Counted from the stretch's first letter, positions 16,127 through 25,350 are shown. The stretch is 64,000 bases of DNA from Enterococcus sp. DIV0660C (GCF_017316125.1 NZ_JAFLWA010000010.1:1-64000), one strand, 5' to 3'. Made by a program: numbers and translations. The notes: generated by a model not told the origin, from the letters alone.

Positions 16127-17026
16127 TCAATAGTCAATTATCGTAAGTGCTTGCTCGAACTCTTCTTGCAAATGCTTTTTTTGATAGGTCAAAAATGCTG
16201 GATAATGGTCACGTAAAACACCACGTAATTTCATTGGATTATATTTTTCTACCAACTTTTCTTGCAGTACAAATTTTCTTGTCAGTTGCCATTCATAATA
16301 ATAGCCAAATGGGCGACAGCTATATTTCGTTCCATGAATGACCTGATCTTCAAATCGACGATGGGTATGCCCAAAAACGACTTGTTTTACATTGTCATAC
16401 TGATCTAAAAGCTCCCCCATTGAAGCAGAACCCAAAAAGGCATTCAATTTATTCCAACGTTCATAAGGCGCAGATTGATAGACAATAAATTCTTTTTTTG
16501 GGACAAAATGCGTAGCCATTATGACAGCTAAATTTTTTTGCGCAAGTGTTTCAAGAAGTTGGTTAGTTGCCACTAGCACTTGCTCATTGACTTCCAAATC
16601 TGTCCCCTCTCGTTCAATCATTCGGTCATACCAATATAAACGCTTCATCCGTAAAATTTGTTCCTCATCAGTTAGTTCAGAAAACTGGTAATCATACCAA
16701 CCATTCATTCCAAGTAGAACAGTATGGTCATTTAATGCAAGATAACGTTCATTCAAAAAATGGTTATCTGGAAAATGATTCATCATTGGCTCACCTGTCA
16801 CATCTGCTAGTTCATGATTGCCAAAATTAAACGTCGTGGGCAATCCTCTCATCGCAAAAAAATCAACAACTGCCAAAGCCTGACTGACCTTATTGGCGAT
16901 GTCACCTGCCAAATGTAGGCGCGTAATATCCCTTTTTTGTAACACTTGCCATAAATCATTCAATTGTGATTCGCCAAATTTATTGATATCTACGTGTAAA
17001 TCACTAATTACTGCCAGTTTCCCCAT
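16127..17026 (-). CDS. Calcineurin-like metallophosphoesterase
   Basis: This 299-aa cytosolic metallophosphoesterase has SDLHVD (8-13), AGDIAN (about 40), NFGNHEL (about 68-74), MATHFVP (about 170) and FGHTHRRF (about 218-225) as the metal-ligand motifs. It resembles the TIGR03729 phosphoesterase family of Lactobacillales. The substrate is unknown. It precedes the YneR-like gene only by position: it lies 28 bp downstream of that gene on the same strand, so GNAT, YneR-like and this gene may form one transcript. Confidence 0.88.
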   Translation of the reverse strand: MGKLAVISDLHVDINKFGESQLNDLWQVLQKRDITRLHLAGDIANKVSQALAVVDFFAMRGLPTTFNFGNHELADVTGEPMMNHFPDNHFLNERYLALNDHTVLLGMNGWYDYQFSELTDEEQILRMKRLYWYDRMIEREGTDLEVNEQVLVATNQLLETLAQKNLAVIMATHFVPKKEFIVYQSAPYERWNKLNAFLGSASMGELLDQYDNVKQVVFGHTHRRFEDQVIHGTKYSCRPFGYYYEWQLTRKFVLQEKLVEKYNPMKLRGVLRDHYPAFLTYQKKHLQEEFEQALTIIDY

Positions 17027-17054
17027 TTATTGTTACCTTCTTAATTGAAATTTT

Positions 17055-17411
17055 TTAATCTTTTCTAACAACAGGTAGATTGCCCTTTAATAACCCGCTT
17101 GGACCTTTCAATTGCAAACTTTGATACGTTGGTTCTAAAGCTAAAGTTGTCGGATTATCTAAATACATTTCAGCACTTTTTTTGATACGGATTGGTCCTA
17201 ATGGCGTATCTACCAAAATGGAGTACAAACTAAGATCAACCGTTGACTGTTTTTTGATCAAAATCAAGCGAAAAGCCGTATCTAATTGACAAGTGATCCG
17301 ACTATCAGCAAACGGCCCGTCACCATTTTCTAGATCCAGCAAAATTTGTTCATCTTCTTTTCGATGGCTTTCTAACCAGCTTTGTGCTTCCTTTGTCACT
17401 ATTAATTCCAT
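17055..17411 (-). CDS. HesB/YneR-type iron-sulfur biosynthesis-like protein
   Basis: This 118-aa protein begins MELIVTKEAQSWLES and shows the beta-rich fold of the Fe-S biosynthesis (HesB/IscA, PF01521) superfamily in its YneR-like branch. That branch lacks the C-terminal Cys pair, and only one Cys (TCQL) is present here, so a scaffold role is doubtful. The start is the ATG with AGGAGAG 8 bp upstream; 14 further in-frame codons would run back into the GNAT gene. Function is unknown. Confidence 0.75.
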   Translation of the reverse strand: MELIVTKEAQSWLESHRKEDEQILLDLENGDGPFADSRITCQLDTAFRLILIKKQSTVDLSLYSILVDTPLGPIRIKKSAEMYLDNPTTLALEPTYQSLQLKGPSGLLKGNLPVVRKD

Positions 17412-17431
17412 AGTCGATTCTCTCCTAACAT

Positions 17432-18007
17432 TTATTGATGAGCCTTCACCCATTCACTTTTTGTAATGCCTCTTAATATAACCGAAATCATTTTTTCTTT
17501 CCAACGTCGTGCATCAGGAATCATTCCTTCTTGTTTCATTCCGAGTTTTTCCATCACGCGACCAGAGTTTGGATTTTCAACATCATGGTAAGCAAAAATG
17601 CGTACGAGATCCAACTTAGTAAATCCCAAAGTAAGTAAAGCTTCCGCTGCTTCTGCGATGTATCCATTTCCCCAATAGTTTTTGTTCAGCACATACCCTA
17701 GCTCAGCAACTGCTGCAACATCTTCAATTCTCAAATCAATCGTACCAATCATCTTACCCGTTTCTTTGACTTCAATGGCATACTTTCCCAAAGGAGCATT
17801 CATAAAATAATTGGCGATTGAAATTTTTGTTTCTTCTAATGTTTGATGGCGAATAAAAACAAAACGAGTCGTTTCTTCATCGTTCGCGTATTCAAACATA
17901 TCTTCCGCATCCATGATCGAAATAGGGCGCAACCATAGTCGAGCTGTCTCTATTTGTTGATGCTCAGCAAAAATCAAGTTTCGGTTTACTTTTAATTCCA
18001 TCTGCAT
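17432..18007 (-). CDS. GNAT family N-acetyltransferase (RimJ/RimL-like)
   Basis: This acetyltransferase of about 191 aa is of the RimJ/RimL type. It starts with the ETARLWLRPISIMDAEDMFEY strand-helix typical of the branch, has the acetyl-CoA loop region Y-W-G-N-G-Y-I-A-E-A-A (about 110-120) and the N-x-x-S-x-R-V-M-E-K-L-G-M-K-x-E-G helix (about 150-165). Members acetylate ribosomal protein N-termini or small amines; the acceptor is not predictable. Start choice between ATGs at 18007 and 18001 is uncertain because no strong ribosome site is visible. Confidence 0.87.
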   Translation of the reverse strand: MQMELKVNRNLIFAEHQQIETARLWLRPISIMDAEDMFEYANDEETTRFVFIRHQTLEETKISIANYFMNAPLGKYAIEVKETGKMIGTIDLRIEDVAAVAELGYVLNKNYWGNGYIAEAAEALLTLGFTKLDLVRIFAYHDVENPNSGRVMEKLGMKQEGMIPDARRWKEKMISVILRGITKSEWVKAHQ

Positions 18008-18232
18008 CACGCACCAATCGCTAGTTTTCTAATTACTGTAGCGAAATTTAACAGAAGAAGCAAGTATTTACCTGACTTTCCTTAGCCTTTCCTTAAAAGA
18101 AAAAGAATAAAAAACAAAACAAGAAAGTTTTAATAACTAGTTGAAAAAGAATAATGTTTTGTTCACAGTTTGTTAATATCTCTTAGCTATAGTTTTCTTA
18201 TCAAAACAAATCAAGTATTTGGAGGAATCATT

Positions 18233-18529
18233 ATGAGCGAGCAAATCAAAAATATTTATTTTATTGAAGAAACACAAAACATAGAAGGTTCATATATTGA
18301 AGTCAAAACTCTTTTTGTCAATGAAGACAAAGAAACGGCTCTTCAATTTTACGAAACACAGACAAAGAAACAGCAAAAGTCCTTTGGTTTGACGCTCAGT
18401 GAATATAAAATCAAGGCCGAAGCAAGTTATTTCTATCAACTATTAAAACGCTGGAGCCATTTACCTGCCGATTTTTATCGTAAAATGAATATCGTTCAAT
18501 ACCAACCACTTGCAGAATACTATGCATGA
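18233..18529 (+). CDS. Hypothetical protein, 98 aa
   Basis: This soluble, Glu/Lys/Tyr-rich protein has no recognised domain. The start ATG has GGAGGA 7 bp upstream, and coding character is good. There are no membrane segments or signal peptide. It ends with a Y-x-x-Y-aromatic tail. A 34-aa ORF with its own ribosome site follows 67 bp downstream before the shared terminator, so they may be co-transcribed. Confidence 0.7.
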   Translation: MSEQIKNIYFIEETQNIEGSYIEVKTLFVNEDKETALQFYETQTKKQQKSFGLTLSEYKIKAEASYFYQLLKRWSHLPADFYRKMNIVQYQPLAEYYA

Positions 18530-18596
18530 GGTAAAGTTAAGCTTTCTTTAAGGTGAATCACTTACAATCGATTTATCCTAAAGGAGGCGATGAACG

Positions 18597-18701
18597 ATGT
18601 TCTTACACTGGATCGCAACTTTTTTAACCGATGAAACGCCGCGAATCAGTCCTTATGAGATTGACAGCGAATGCCTGTTGCCAACTGATTTTCCGAACTG
18701 A
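18597..18701 (+). CDS. Small ORF, 34 aa, unknown
   Basis: ATG at 18597 opens a 34-codon frame ending at TGA 18699-18701. It begins MFLHWIATFL and has an acidic, Pro-rich remainder (about five Asp/Glu). A full AAAGGAGG ribosome site (18580-18587) lies 9 bp upstream, and the frame ends 13 bp before a strong terminator, so a translated product is plausible. An alternative ATG at 18590 would give only 14 codons and is too close to the ribosome site. No homologue is recognised. Confidence 0.5.
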   Translation: MFLHWIATFLTDETPRISPYEIDSECLLPTDFPN

Positions 18702-18713
18702 GTGCAAAATAGC

Positions 18714-18757
18714 AAAAAGCCAAGACAAAACCATTAGTCGTTTTGTCTTGGCTTTTT
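18714..18757. terminator. Bidirectional terminator
   Basis: An 18-bp perfect stem, AAAAAGCCAAGACAAAAC (18714-18731) with its complement at 18740-18757, has an 8-nt loop and T-runs on both strands. It ends the plus-strand small ORF and the minus-strand siderophore operon. Confidence 0.93.
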
Positions 18758-18766
18758 CTCTAGCTC

Positions 18767-19714
18767 TTATTTAAATGCTTGATTCACATCATCTAACATT
18801 AATTTCATTGACTCTAATCCGCCACCACTCAAATACCATACATCTGGTTGTAGTGAAATGATCTTCCCATTTTTTCCTGCATTCGTTTGCGCAATCAATT
18901 CGTTTTCTGCCAGATTATTTTGGCTGTCATCTCCGCCAATTGCTTTGGTACGATCAATCACAAATAGTAAGTCTGGATTTTTTTCTAAAACATATTCAAA
19001 TGAAACACTTTGACCATGTGTTGAAGGTTCAATTGTATCATCTGCTTGTGGGAAGCCAAAAACGTCGTGTACAAATCCGAAACGTGAGCCAGAACCATAA
19101 GCAGATAGTTGACCTTCATTCACTAAAACAACTAAAGCCTTTTGATCAAGTTCACTTGCTTTATCGGCTGTTTTTTCGATTTCAGTAGCTAATTCTTTGA
19201 TTTGTTTCTTTGCTTCAGATTCTTTATCAAAGATTTCACCTAAAGTTAAGACATTTTGTTGGATTGATTCCCATGGTTTTTTCGTATCAACTGTTAAAAA
19301 TAAAGTCGGTGCGATTTTACTTAGTTCTTCTTGAAAATCACTTTGACGACCAGAAATAATGATTAAGTCTGGTTTCATTTGATTGATTTTTTCTAAATCT
19401 GGTTCTTTGATTCCCCCAGCAGATTCCACTTCTTTGTAACTTGATAAATAACCAGGTAAATTTTGCGTTGCGGCACCAATAACTTGATCTCCTACGCCCA
19501 ATGCATCAAGTGTATCTAATGATCCATTGTCAAAAACGACAACTTTCTGAGGATTCTTCGTTACTTTTACTTCACCATTGCTGTCTTTGACTGTCAGCGT
19601 CGTTTCTTCACTGCTGGCAGTTTTTGTTGCTGTTGTATCTTTTGATTTATTCCCTGTTCCACAAGCTGTTAACAATGATGCAACAACCACGAAACTAAAC
19701 ATCCATTTTTTCAT
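18767..19714 (-). CDS. yclQ: Siderophore-binding lipoprotein (YclQ/FatB type)
   Basis: This 315-aa class III substrate-binding protein has a signal peptide with lipobox LTAC (Cys about 18), a Ser/Thr-rich spacer, then the binding domain. VVVFDNGSLDTLDALG, STHGQSVSFEY and WYLSGGGLESM closely resemble the petrobactin/3,4-DHB-binding YclQ/FatB group, so a catecholate siderophore ligand is likely. It is the last gene of a four-gene importer operon transcribed from 22394 downward under an apparent Fur box. No siderophore synthesis genes are nearby, so use of foreign siderophores is inferred. Confidence 0.93.
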   Translation of the reverse strand: MKKWMFSFVVVASLLTACGTGNKSKDTTATKTASSEETTLTVKDSNGEVKVTKNPQKVVVFDNGSLDTLDALGVGDQVIGAATQNLPGYLSSYKEVESAGGIKEPDLEKINQMKPDLIIISGRQSDFQEELSKIAPTLFLTVDTKKPWESIQQNVLTLGEIFDKESEAKKQIKELATEIEKTADKASELDQKALVVLVNEGQLSAYGSGSRFGFVHDVFGFPQADDTIEPSTHGQSVSFEYVLEKNPDLLFVIDRTKAIGGDDSQNNLAENELIAQTNAGKNGKIISLQPDVWYLSGGGLESMKLMLDDVNQAFK

Positions 19715-19738
19715 TCTTTATTCTCCTAACATTTATTT

Positions 19739-20494
19739 TTAGAAATAAAGACAGAATCTGCGACCTTCAATTTCGCAAATTCGTATGTCCATTTCATATA
19801 ATTCGTCGAGTACAACTTTTTGGATAATCTCATTGGTTTTCCCTTGCGTAAACAATTTTCCTTCTTTCATTGCCACAATTTCATCAGCATAACTAGCGGC
19901 AAAATTAATATCGTGAAGAACAATTACTACTGTTTTTCCAAGTTCAGTCACCAATTTTTTTAAAATCTGCATGATTTGAACTGCAAAATTCATATCTAAG
20001 TTATTCAAAGGTTCATCTAGCAAGATATAATCGGTATCTTGTGCTAAAACCATCGCAATATATGCACGTTGGAGTTGTCCGCCAGACAAGGTATGGACGA
20101 ATTGATCTGCCAACTTAGTTAGTCCCAAATGTTTGAGCGCTTCTTCCACAAGCTGATGATCTTCTTGTGTCAAACGTCCTTTTGTATAAGGAAACCGACC
20201 AAATTCAACCAATTCTCTAACTGTAATTTGTAAATTCAATTCATTAGATTGACGTAAAATAGCTAATTTTTTCGCTAAGTCATTTGACTTCCATGTTCGT
20301 ACTTCATTATGATCTAAATAAATTTCCCCTGTATCTTTTGGGACTAAACGACTAACCAAGGAAAGCAAAGTTGATTTTCCCGCGCCATTTGGTCCAATAA
20401 AAGCTGTTAATTGTTTTTCTTGGATCGTCAAGTTGATATTATCTACCACTGCTTTTCCTTGATAAGCTTTATTCACATCAGCTAAATCAATCAT
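19739..20494 (-). CDS. yclP: Iron-siderophore ABC transporter ATPase
   Basis: This 251-aa ATPase is of the FecE/YclP type, with Walker A GPNGAGKST (about 34-42), signature LSGGQLQRA (about 134) and Walker B YILLDEPLNNLD (about 155-166). The switch His is in VLHDINFAA. The start overlaps the end of the preceding permease by 4 bp, so translation is coupled. It powers import by the two adjacent FecCD permeases. Confidence 0.95.
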   Translation of the reverse strand: MIDLADVNKAYQGKAVVDNINLTIQEKQLTAFIGPNGAGKSTLLSLVSRLVPKDTGEIYLDHNEVRTWKSNDLAKKLAILRQSNELNLQITVRELVEFGRFPYTKGRLTQEDHQLVEEALKHLGLTKLADQFVHTLSGGQLQRAYIAMVLAQDTDYILLDEPLNNLDMNFAVQIMQILKKLVTELGKTVVIVLHDINFAASYADEIVAMKEGKLFTQGKTNEIIQKVVLDELYEMDIRICEIEGRRFCLYF

Positions 20495-21450
20495 CCCGCT
20501 TGCTTCCTTTCACGAATTAATTTTAGTAAAAAGTAACTACCACCCAGAAATTCAATCACCACACTAATTGTTGTATTCCAACCAAAAAGTTGTTCAACAA
20601 GTAGCTGGCCTCCAGTCAATAACAACATCGCCACTAAAAAACTACCCACAAATAAAACTTTATGTCGATACGTTGCAAATAACCGGTAACTAACATTTGC
20701 TACGATAAACCCTAAGAAGGTCATAGGACCTACTAAGGCTGTCGCTGTTCCCGTCAGTAAACTAACCACAAACAGCACAAGGAATTGTAATCGCGCAACA
20801 TCTACACCTAAGTTCGTTGCTTGTTCTCTTCCCAAGTGAATAACATCTAGAAAACGATGTAAATAAAACAGTAGACACCAGCCAGTAACAATCAAACAAG
20901 CAGCCGGCAAGAGATATTGACTCTGGATATTCCCAAAACTCGCGAACAACCGACCTTGTAACAAATCATATTCATTAGGGTCCATTATGACTTGTAAAAA
21001 CGTACTCATACTCCCAAACAACGTTCCTAGGACCATCCCAGTCATCAATAATAAAAACAAGCTAGCTTGCATTTTTTTTAATAAAAAATAGAATAAAATC
21101 AAACTCAAGCCAACCATTAGACTAATTGTCAGCAAAAAAAAGACAAGGCCTGTTTGCTGTAGCATCGTCACACCGCCCAATAAGAAAAATAAAATTGTTT
21201 GAACAAGCACATACAACGAATCTAGTCCTAAAACGGACGGAGTTAGAAATTGATTCTGACTGATAGTTTGAAAACTGATTGTTGCCCCACTCACTGCTAA
21301 TGAAACTAAGAAAAAAGCACCAATTTTTTTACTTCTCAATGCCCAAGCAAACGACCAATTCCCATAAGTATTGATGATTAAATAACTTATCGTAACCAAG
21401 CACACTACACTAACTAATAACAATAAGCGCCAGCATATATTTTTTTTCAT
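20491..21450 (-). CDS. yclO: Iron-siderophore ABC transporter permease (FecCD family)
   Basis: This 319-aa FecCD-family permease has about nine or ten hydrophobic helices. The conserved G-P-M-T-F-L-G-F-I-V-A-N region (about 243-254) is the family marker next to the ATPase-contact helix. It overlaps both neighbours by 4 bp and pairs with the permease at 21447-22394. Confidence 0.94.
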   Translation of the reverse strand: MKKNICWRLLLLVSVVCLVTISYLIINTYGNWSFAWALRSKKIGAFFLVSLAVSGATISFQTISQNQFLTPSVLGLDSLYVLVQTILFFLLGGVTMLQQTGLVFFLLTISLMVGLSLILFYFLLKKMQASLFLLLMTGMVLGTLFGSMSTFLQVIMDPNEYDLLQGRLFASFGNIQSQYLLPAACLIVTGWCLLFYLHRFLDVIHLGREQATNLGVDVARLQFLVLFVVSLLTGTATALVGPMTFLGFIVANVSYRLFATYRHKVLFVGSFLVAMLLLTGGQLLVEQLFGWNTTISVVIEFLGGSYFLLKLIRERKQAG

Positions 21451-22394
21451 CGTTTCTCCCCCTTCACTAATAAAAAGAGGAAAATAATTCCACCAATTAT
21501 TCCAACAATGACACTCACTGGAATTTCATAAGGATAAATTAGAATGCGAGCCAAAATATCGCAAATTAATAAAAAAATACTTCCAAACAATGCAGTTATT
21601 CCTAAAGTTTGATGGACCTGATCTCCATACATTCTCGCCACTAAATTGGGAACAATAACACCTAAAAATGGCATCGTTCCAACCATAATCAATACGACTG
21701 CACTAGCTAAAGAAACTAATCCTACTCCTAATAACTGCATTTGGTGATAATTCATACCAAGGTTCACCGCAAATGATTCACCCAATCCCACAATCGTAAA
21801 TTGATATGCAAAATAATAAATAATTCCTAGTAAGGGGATCGTTAGATAAAGCAATTCATAGTTGCCACGCAGAATAGTGGAAAAGTTGCCTTGTAACCAC
21901 GACGACATATTTTGGACTAGCTGATTTTGGTAAGCAAAAAAAGTTGCGACGGAACCAATAATATTTCCCCACATCACACCGATCAGTGGCAACATCAATT
22001 GATTTTTTTGTGGAATCATTCGTGCAAAAAGAAGAAACAGTCCTGTCCCTAAAAAAGCAAATGCAAAAGCCGTTACTGAACGCGTGACAATTGACGCATT
22101 TGGCAGAAAAAGCATCACAACCAAAATTCCTAAACGTGCACTGTCCATCGTTCCAGCAGTCGTTGGTGAAACAAATTTGTTCTGTGTCAAGTGCTGCATA
22201 ATCAGCCCACAAATACTACTTGTGGCTCCTACTAGAACAATACAAATAGTGCGAGGTAATCGACTAATAAGGAACAATTGTGCACTTTGGGTATCCGCTT
22301 GAAAAAATTCTGTTACTTGTACCGATGACACTCCAATCAATAATGAAAGTAAACTGAATCCCACTAAGCTGGTAATCAACCAGCGATAACGCAT
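21447..22394 (-). CDS. yclN: Iron-siderophore ABC transporter permease (FecCD family)
   Basis: This 315-aa permease is the first gene of the operon. It has about nine hydrophobic helices, an N-terminal S-R-L-P-R-T segment (about 44-48) and G-T-M-P-F-L-G-V-I-V-P-N-L-V-A-R (about 235-250), both typical of FecCD proteins. A Fur-type box covers its transcript start. Confidence 0.94.
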   Translation of the reverse strand: MRYRWLITSLVGFSLLSLLIGVSSVQVTEFFQADTQSAQLFLISRLPRTICIVLVGATSSICGLIMQHLTQNKFVSPTTAGTMDSARLGILVVMLFLPNASIVTRSVTAFAFAFLGTGLFLLFARMIPQKNQLMLPLIGVMWGNIIGSVATFFAYQNQLVQNMSSWLQGNFSTILRGNYELLYLTIPLLGIIYYFAYQFTIVGLGESFAVNLGMNYHQMQLLGVGLVSLASAVVLIMVGTMPFLGVIVPNLVARMYGDQVHQTLGITALFGSIFLLICDILARILIYPYEIPVSVIVGIIGGIIFLFLLVKGEKR

Positions 22395-22413
22395 AAAATC
22401 CCTCTTTTCTAAT

Positions 22414-22462
22414 TGAGAATGATTTTCATTCTTATTCTAAGTGAGAAACTGAGCAAAAGCAA
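22414..22462 (-). promoter_or_regulatory. Fur-box promoter of the siderophore operon
   Basis: On the minus strand, -35 TTGCTT (22457-22462) and -10 TAGAAT (22434-22439) are 17 bp apart. Just downstream lies AGAATGA-TTT-TCATTCT (22416-22432), a perfect 7-bp inverted repeat. In 7-1-7 form (22414-22428) it matches the Fur consensus with one arm mismatch. Iron repression of the importer is expected. Confidence 0.82.
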
Positions 22463-22499
22463 CCGCTTTTTTGTCATTTGTCTTATTTCAAATAATTTG

Positions 22500-22508
22500 T
22501 GTTATAAT
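22500..22508 (+). promoter_or_regulatory. Extended -10 promoter for yueI-like gene
   Basis: TG-T-TATAAT (22500-22508) forms an extended -10, with a weak TTGTCT (22478-22483) 19 bp upstream. It lies 34 bp before the TTG start. Confidence 0.6.
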
Positions 22509-22541
22509 CGCTGTATCAAACGCTATAAAGGAGGGCTTCTT

Positions 22542-22988
22542 TTGCCACAAGATGAATTGCAAAGTCACTTGGACAAAGGTCGTTACGGAACACCTTTGGT
22601 CAACCCAGATGAACAACATAAATATCTAGGAACTTTTCGTGAGCGTTGCTATGTCAGTATGACCATTGGCGAAATGGAAAAAGCTGAGAATCAAGCAAAC
22701 TTCATCAAAGAACTTGAAAAACATCCAGATGAACAAATCTTATTAAATGGCAGCATGCCTGAAGACCTTCAAGCACGCTATATCCAATTGGCAACAAAAC
22801 AAAAAGTTCGTTTCACAGTAATCAATGACTTTGTCAAAAATGATGACGATAGTCTTGGTCTGATTTTAACTGCTAAAGAAGCGGTCAATGAGCCCGTCAT
22901 TGATATTGAAAAAAAATACCCAAAAGAACAAGAATCTGAACAATCAGAAAAACCGAAAAAAAGTCTTTGGGACAAATTATTCCACTAA
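22542..22988 (+). CDS. yueI: YueI family (DUF1694) protein
   Basis: This 148-aa soluble protein of the DUF1694/YueI family is recognised by K-Y-L-G-T-F-R-E-R-C-Y-V-S-M-T and the following L-N-G-S-M/L segment. Function is unknown. It has a Lys/Glu-rich C-terminal tail (KEQESEQSEKPKKSLWDKL). The start is TTG at 22542-22544, 7-8 bp after GGAGGG; a long in-frame upstream extension would run through the promoter. It is divergent from the Fur-regulated operon. Confidence 0.85.
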   Translation: MPQDELQSHLDKGRYGTPLVNPDEQHKYLGTFRERCYVSMTIGEMEKAENQANFIKELEKHPDEQILLNGSMPEDLQARYIQLATKQKVRFTVINDFVKNDDDSLGLILTAKEAVNEPVIDIEKKYPKEQESEQSEKPKKSLWDKLFH

Positions 22989-22995
22989 GATAGCA

Positions 22996-23040
22996 AAAAG
23001 CTCGTGTAAATTCATTGAAGAATTTTACACGAGCTTTTTT
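22996..23040. terminator. Bidirectional terminator
   Basis: AAAAAGCTCGTGTAA (22996-23010) pairs with TTACACGAGCTTTTT (23026-23040). A/T runs on both sides let it serve yueI (plus) and gshF (minus). Confidence 0.9.
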
Positions 23041-23052
23041 ATTTAATTCAAC

Positions 23053-25350
23053 TTATTTTTCTTCTTCGTTCCAATGGTTCAATGCCCAGACTTCCGGATA
23101 TAAAAGTTTCAACACCGCTAATGTTAGTCGTTGTCCCGTCCCAGAAAATGGATAGACGTGCATGTGCATGGCAGGATTAAAATTAGCTTCAATGATTCCA
23201 TAAGCTTTCTCATCTGTTGCCGGATCCATTTCTTTATCTGGAATAATCAAATCGATTCCACTGACTTTTGCTCCCAACGCCGTAACAGCTGCAACGGCAA
23301 TTTCTTTGTACGCATTAGAAAACTCAGCTGTTACATCAATTGAATCTCCACCAGTACTGATATTAGAATTTTCCCGTAAATAAACGATTTGATCTTTCGC
23401 AGGAATAGAATCAATTGTTAATCCTTGTTCTTTCAGCATCAATTGTTCAAGATCCCCTAACTGAATTAATTCTAATGGTGCGCGATGGTTCGTCCCACGT
23501 AAAGGATCTTGATTTTTTTGAGCAACTAATTCCGCCACAGTTTGTTCCCCATTGCCAATAACATTTGCAGGTATCCGAAGTAAGATTGCTTGAACTTGTC
23601 CATCAATCACAAAAAAGCGATACTCCGTTCCAGGTAAAAATTCCTCAACTAAAACAGATGTGTCTTCCCGAAAAGCAATTTCTAACCCTTTTTGATAGTC
23701 TTCTTCACTCGCCCCTTCTTTAAAAATGGTGATACCCAATCCGTAATTCGTTGATTTTGGTTTAATGACAAACGCTTCATTGGCAAAACGGGAATAGGCA
23801 CGTTTGGCGTCAGCCATTGAAGTAAACTCTGCACCAGCAGGAACGCGAAAGCCTGCTTCTGCCAGAATTTTTTTGGTCACTGTTTTATTTTCCATGATCA
23901 AAGGCACAATGTAACTATCTTTACTTGTCATATTTGCATTTTTAACGTATTCGACATGCTTTTCAAATTGCAAGCGTAAAAACTGATCTGCTTCATCAAT
24001 CACTTTCACTTGAATTCCTTTTTGAATTGCATCAAAAAGGAAAATCTGTGTGGATAGCTCCATCTCACGAAAACCAGCCAATTGATAAGGGCGCTCATGG
24101 CTTTCAGCATCGTATTTTCTGCCTAAGGCAACGGCAACAGCCTTTTGGCTATCACTTTGTGCTTCTGTATATAATTGGGCAGCAATCGTCTGAGAGGGGT
24201 TATTTAAGCGTTCAGTTAACTTGTCGATTATAGGCAATAATTCTTCATGTTGTAAAGCTTGAACCATCTCTTTCATTTGTGCAAAGAGCGTCAGACCTTC
24301 TTCATACATGGCCGTTTGATCCAAAGGTCCTTCTAAAGCAACTCGATTGTTGTAAAGCGTTCCTTCTTCTACCCATTCGTCGACAGATGATCCTTCAGGT
24401 GTCCATAACATAAACACTAAAAATAATTGTAAAAATTGCACTTGTTCTTTACTAATTCCTAAATGGTGGTAAGGGTTCAAATCAATATTTCGCAGCTCGA
24501 TATAACGTACACCCATCTTCGCAACGTCCGCAACTCTTTTACCTCCACGGAAACGAACAGGTGCATAGAATTCTTTTTCTTCAGATAACTTTCCTTCTTC
24601 AATCATTTGTTCAATATCTGCTAAGTACTGATTCATTGAAGCATAAGAAACTTTTACGTTTGAATGGTTAGTGTAGCCATATTCACTGTTTCGAATACTA
24701 CGAACAGGTTCATGAGGATGTAACTCATCAACGAAATAATTTGCCTCGCTTAATGGGGAAGCCCCGTATAAATACGTAATCAACCAACGATAGCGCAAAA
24801 AGTTTCTTGCAACTTTTAAATACACTTCTGTTTTAAAAGTTGCAAATTCTTGAATCTCTGTTTGTTGAACAAACAAGGTACGAATTAATTCCTCACCAAA
24901 TTCAAAATTAAAATGAATACCACTAACCATTTGTTTTCGTTTACCATATTCTTTTGCTAAATAGCGACGATACAAAACATCTTCAAACGTTGCTAGTTTG
25001 GCAATCATGATTTCCTCATCTTTTTGTGGCAAAGCAGGTGGCATACTTAATGGCCAAATCATTTCCTCATCTGACATTGATCGAGAAGTCACATCATAAA
25101 TAGCATCTAAATATTGAAAAAGTTCTTCAATGGAATCTGTTACTGGTGTAATCATTTCCACCTGAGTTTCACTAAAATCAGTTTGAATATATGGATGATA
25201 CGTGCGATCTCCAAAAATAGCTGGATGATCTGTTTTTGCTAACTTTCCATCGTGTGTTACCCGTTGTCCTTCGCGTTCAATTCCAAATCGAGCTTGATCG
25301 ATAAACGGTATGACACTTGAATGTTCTAATAATTTTTTAAAGTTCATCAT
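23053..25350 (-). CDS. gshF: Bifunctional glutamate-cysteine ligase/glutathione synthetase
   Basis: This 765-aa GshAB fusion makes glutathione from Glu, Cys and Gly in one protein, the form found in Enterococcus, Streptococcus and Listeria. The N-terminal half is gamma-glutamylcysteine ligase (GIEREGQR at about 22-29, then RYIELR). The C-terminal half is an ATP-grasp domain (KPKSTNYGLGI, LVEEFLPGTEYRFF, IEANFNPAMHMH). Length matches the family (about 750-760). The first ATG is chosen, 7 bp after GGAGG. A TATAAT (25378-25383, minus strand) lies upstream with no clear -35. Confidence 0.97.
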   Translation of the reverse strand: MMNFKKLLEHSSVIPFIDQARFGIEREGQRVTHDGKLAKTDHPAIFGDRTYHPYIQTDFSETQVEMITPVTDSIEELFQYLDAIYDVTSRSMSDEEMIWPLSMPPALPQKDEEIMIAKLATFEDVLYRRYLAKEYGKRKQMVSGIHFNFEFGEELIRTLFVQQTEIQEFATFKTEVYLKVARNFLRYRWLITYLYGASPLSEANYFVDELHPHEPVRSIRNSEYGYTNHSNVKVSYASMNQYLADIEQMIEEGKLSEEKEFYAPVRFRGGKRVADVAKMGVRYIELRNIDLNPYHHLGISKEQVQFLQLFLVFMLWTPEGSSVDEWVEEGTLYNNRVALEGPLDQTAMYEEGLTLFAQMKEMVQALQHEELLPIIDKLTERLNNPSQTIAAQLYTEAQSDSQKAVAVALGRKYDAESHERPYQLAGFREMELSTQIFLFDAIQKGIQVKVIDEADQFLRLQFEKHVEYVKNANMTSKDSYIVPLIMENKTVTKKILAEAGFRVPAGAEFTSMADAKRAYSRFANEAFVIKPKSTNYGLGITIFKEGASEEDYQKGLEIAFREDTSVLVEEFLPGTEYRFFVIDGQVQAILLRIPANVIGNGEQTVAELVAQKNQDPLRGTNHRAPLELIQLGDLEQLMLKEQGLTIDSIPAKDQIVYLRENSNISTGGDSIDVTAEFSNAYKEIAVAAVTALGAKVSGIDLIIPDKEMDPATDEKAYGIIEANFNPAMHMHVYPFSGTGQRLTLAVLKLLYPEVWALNHWNEEEK

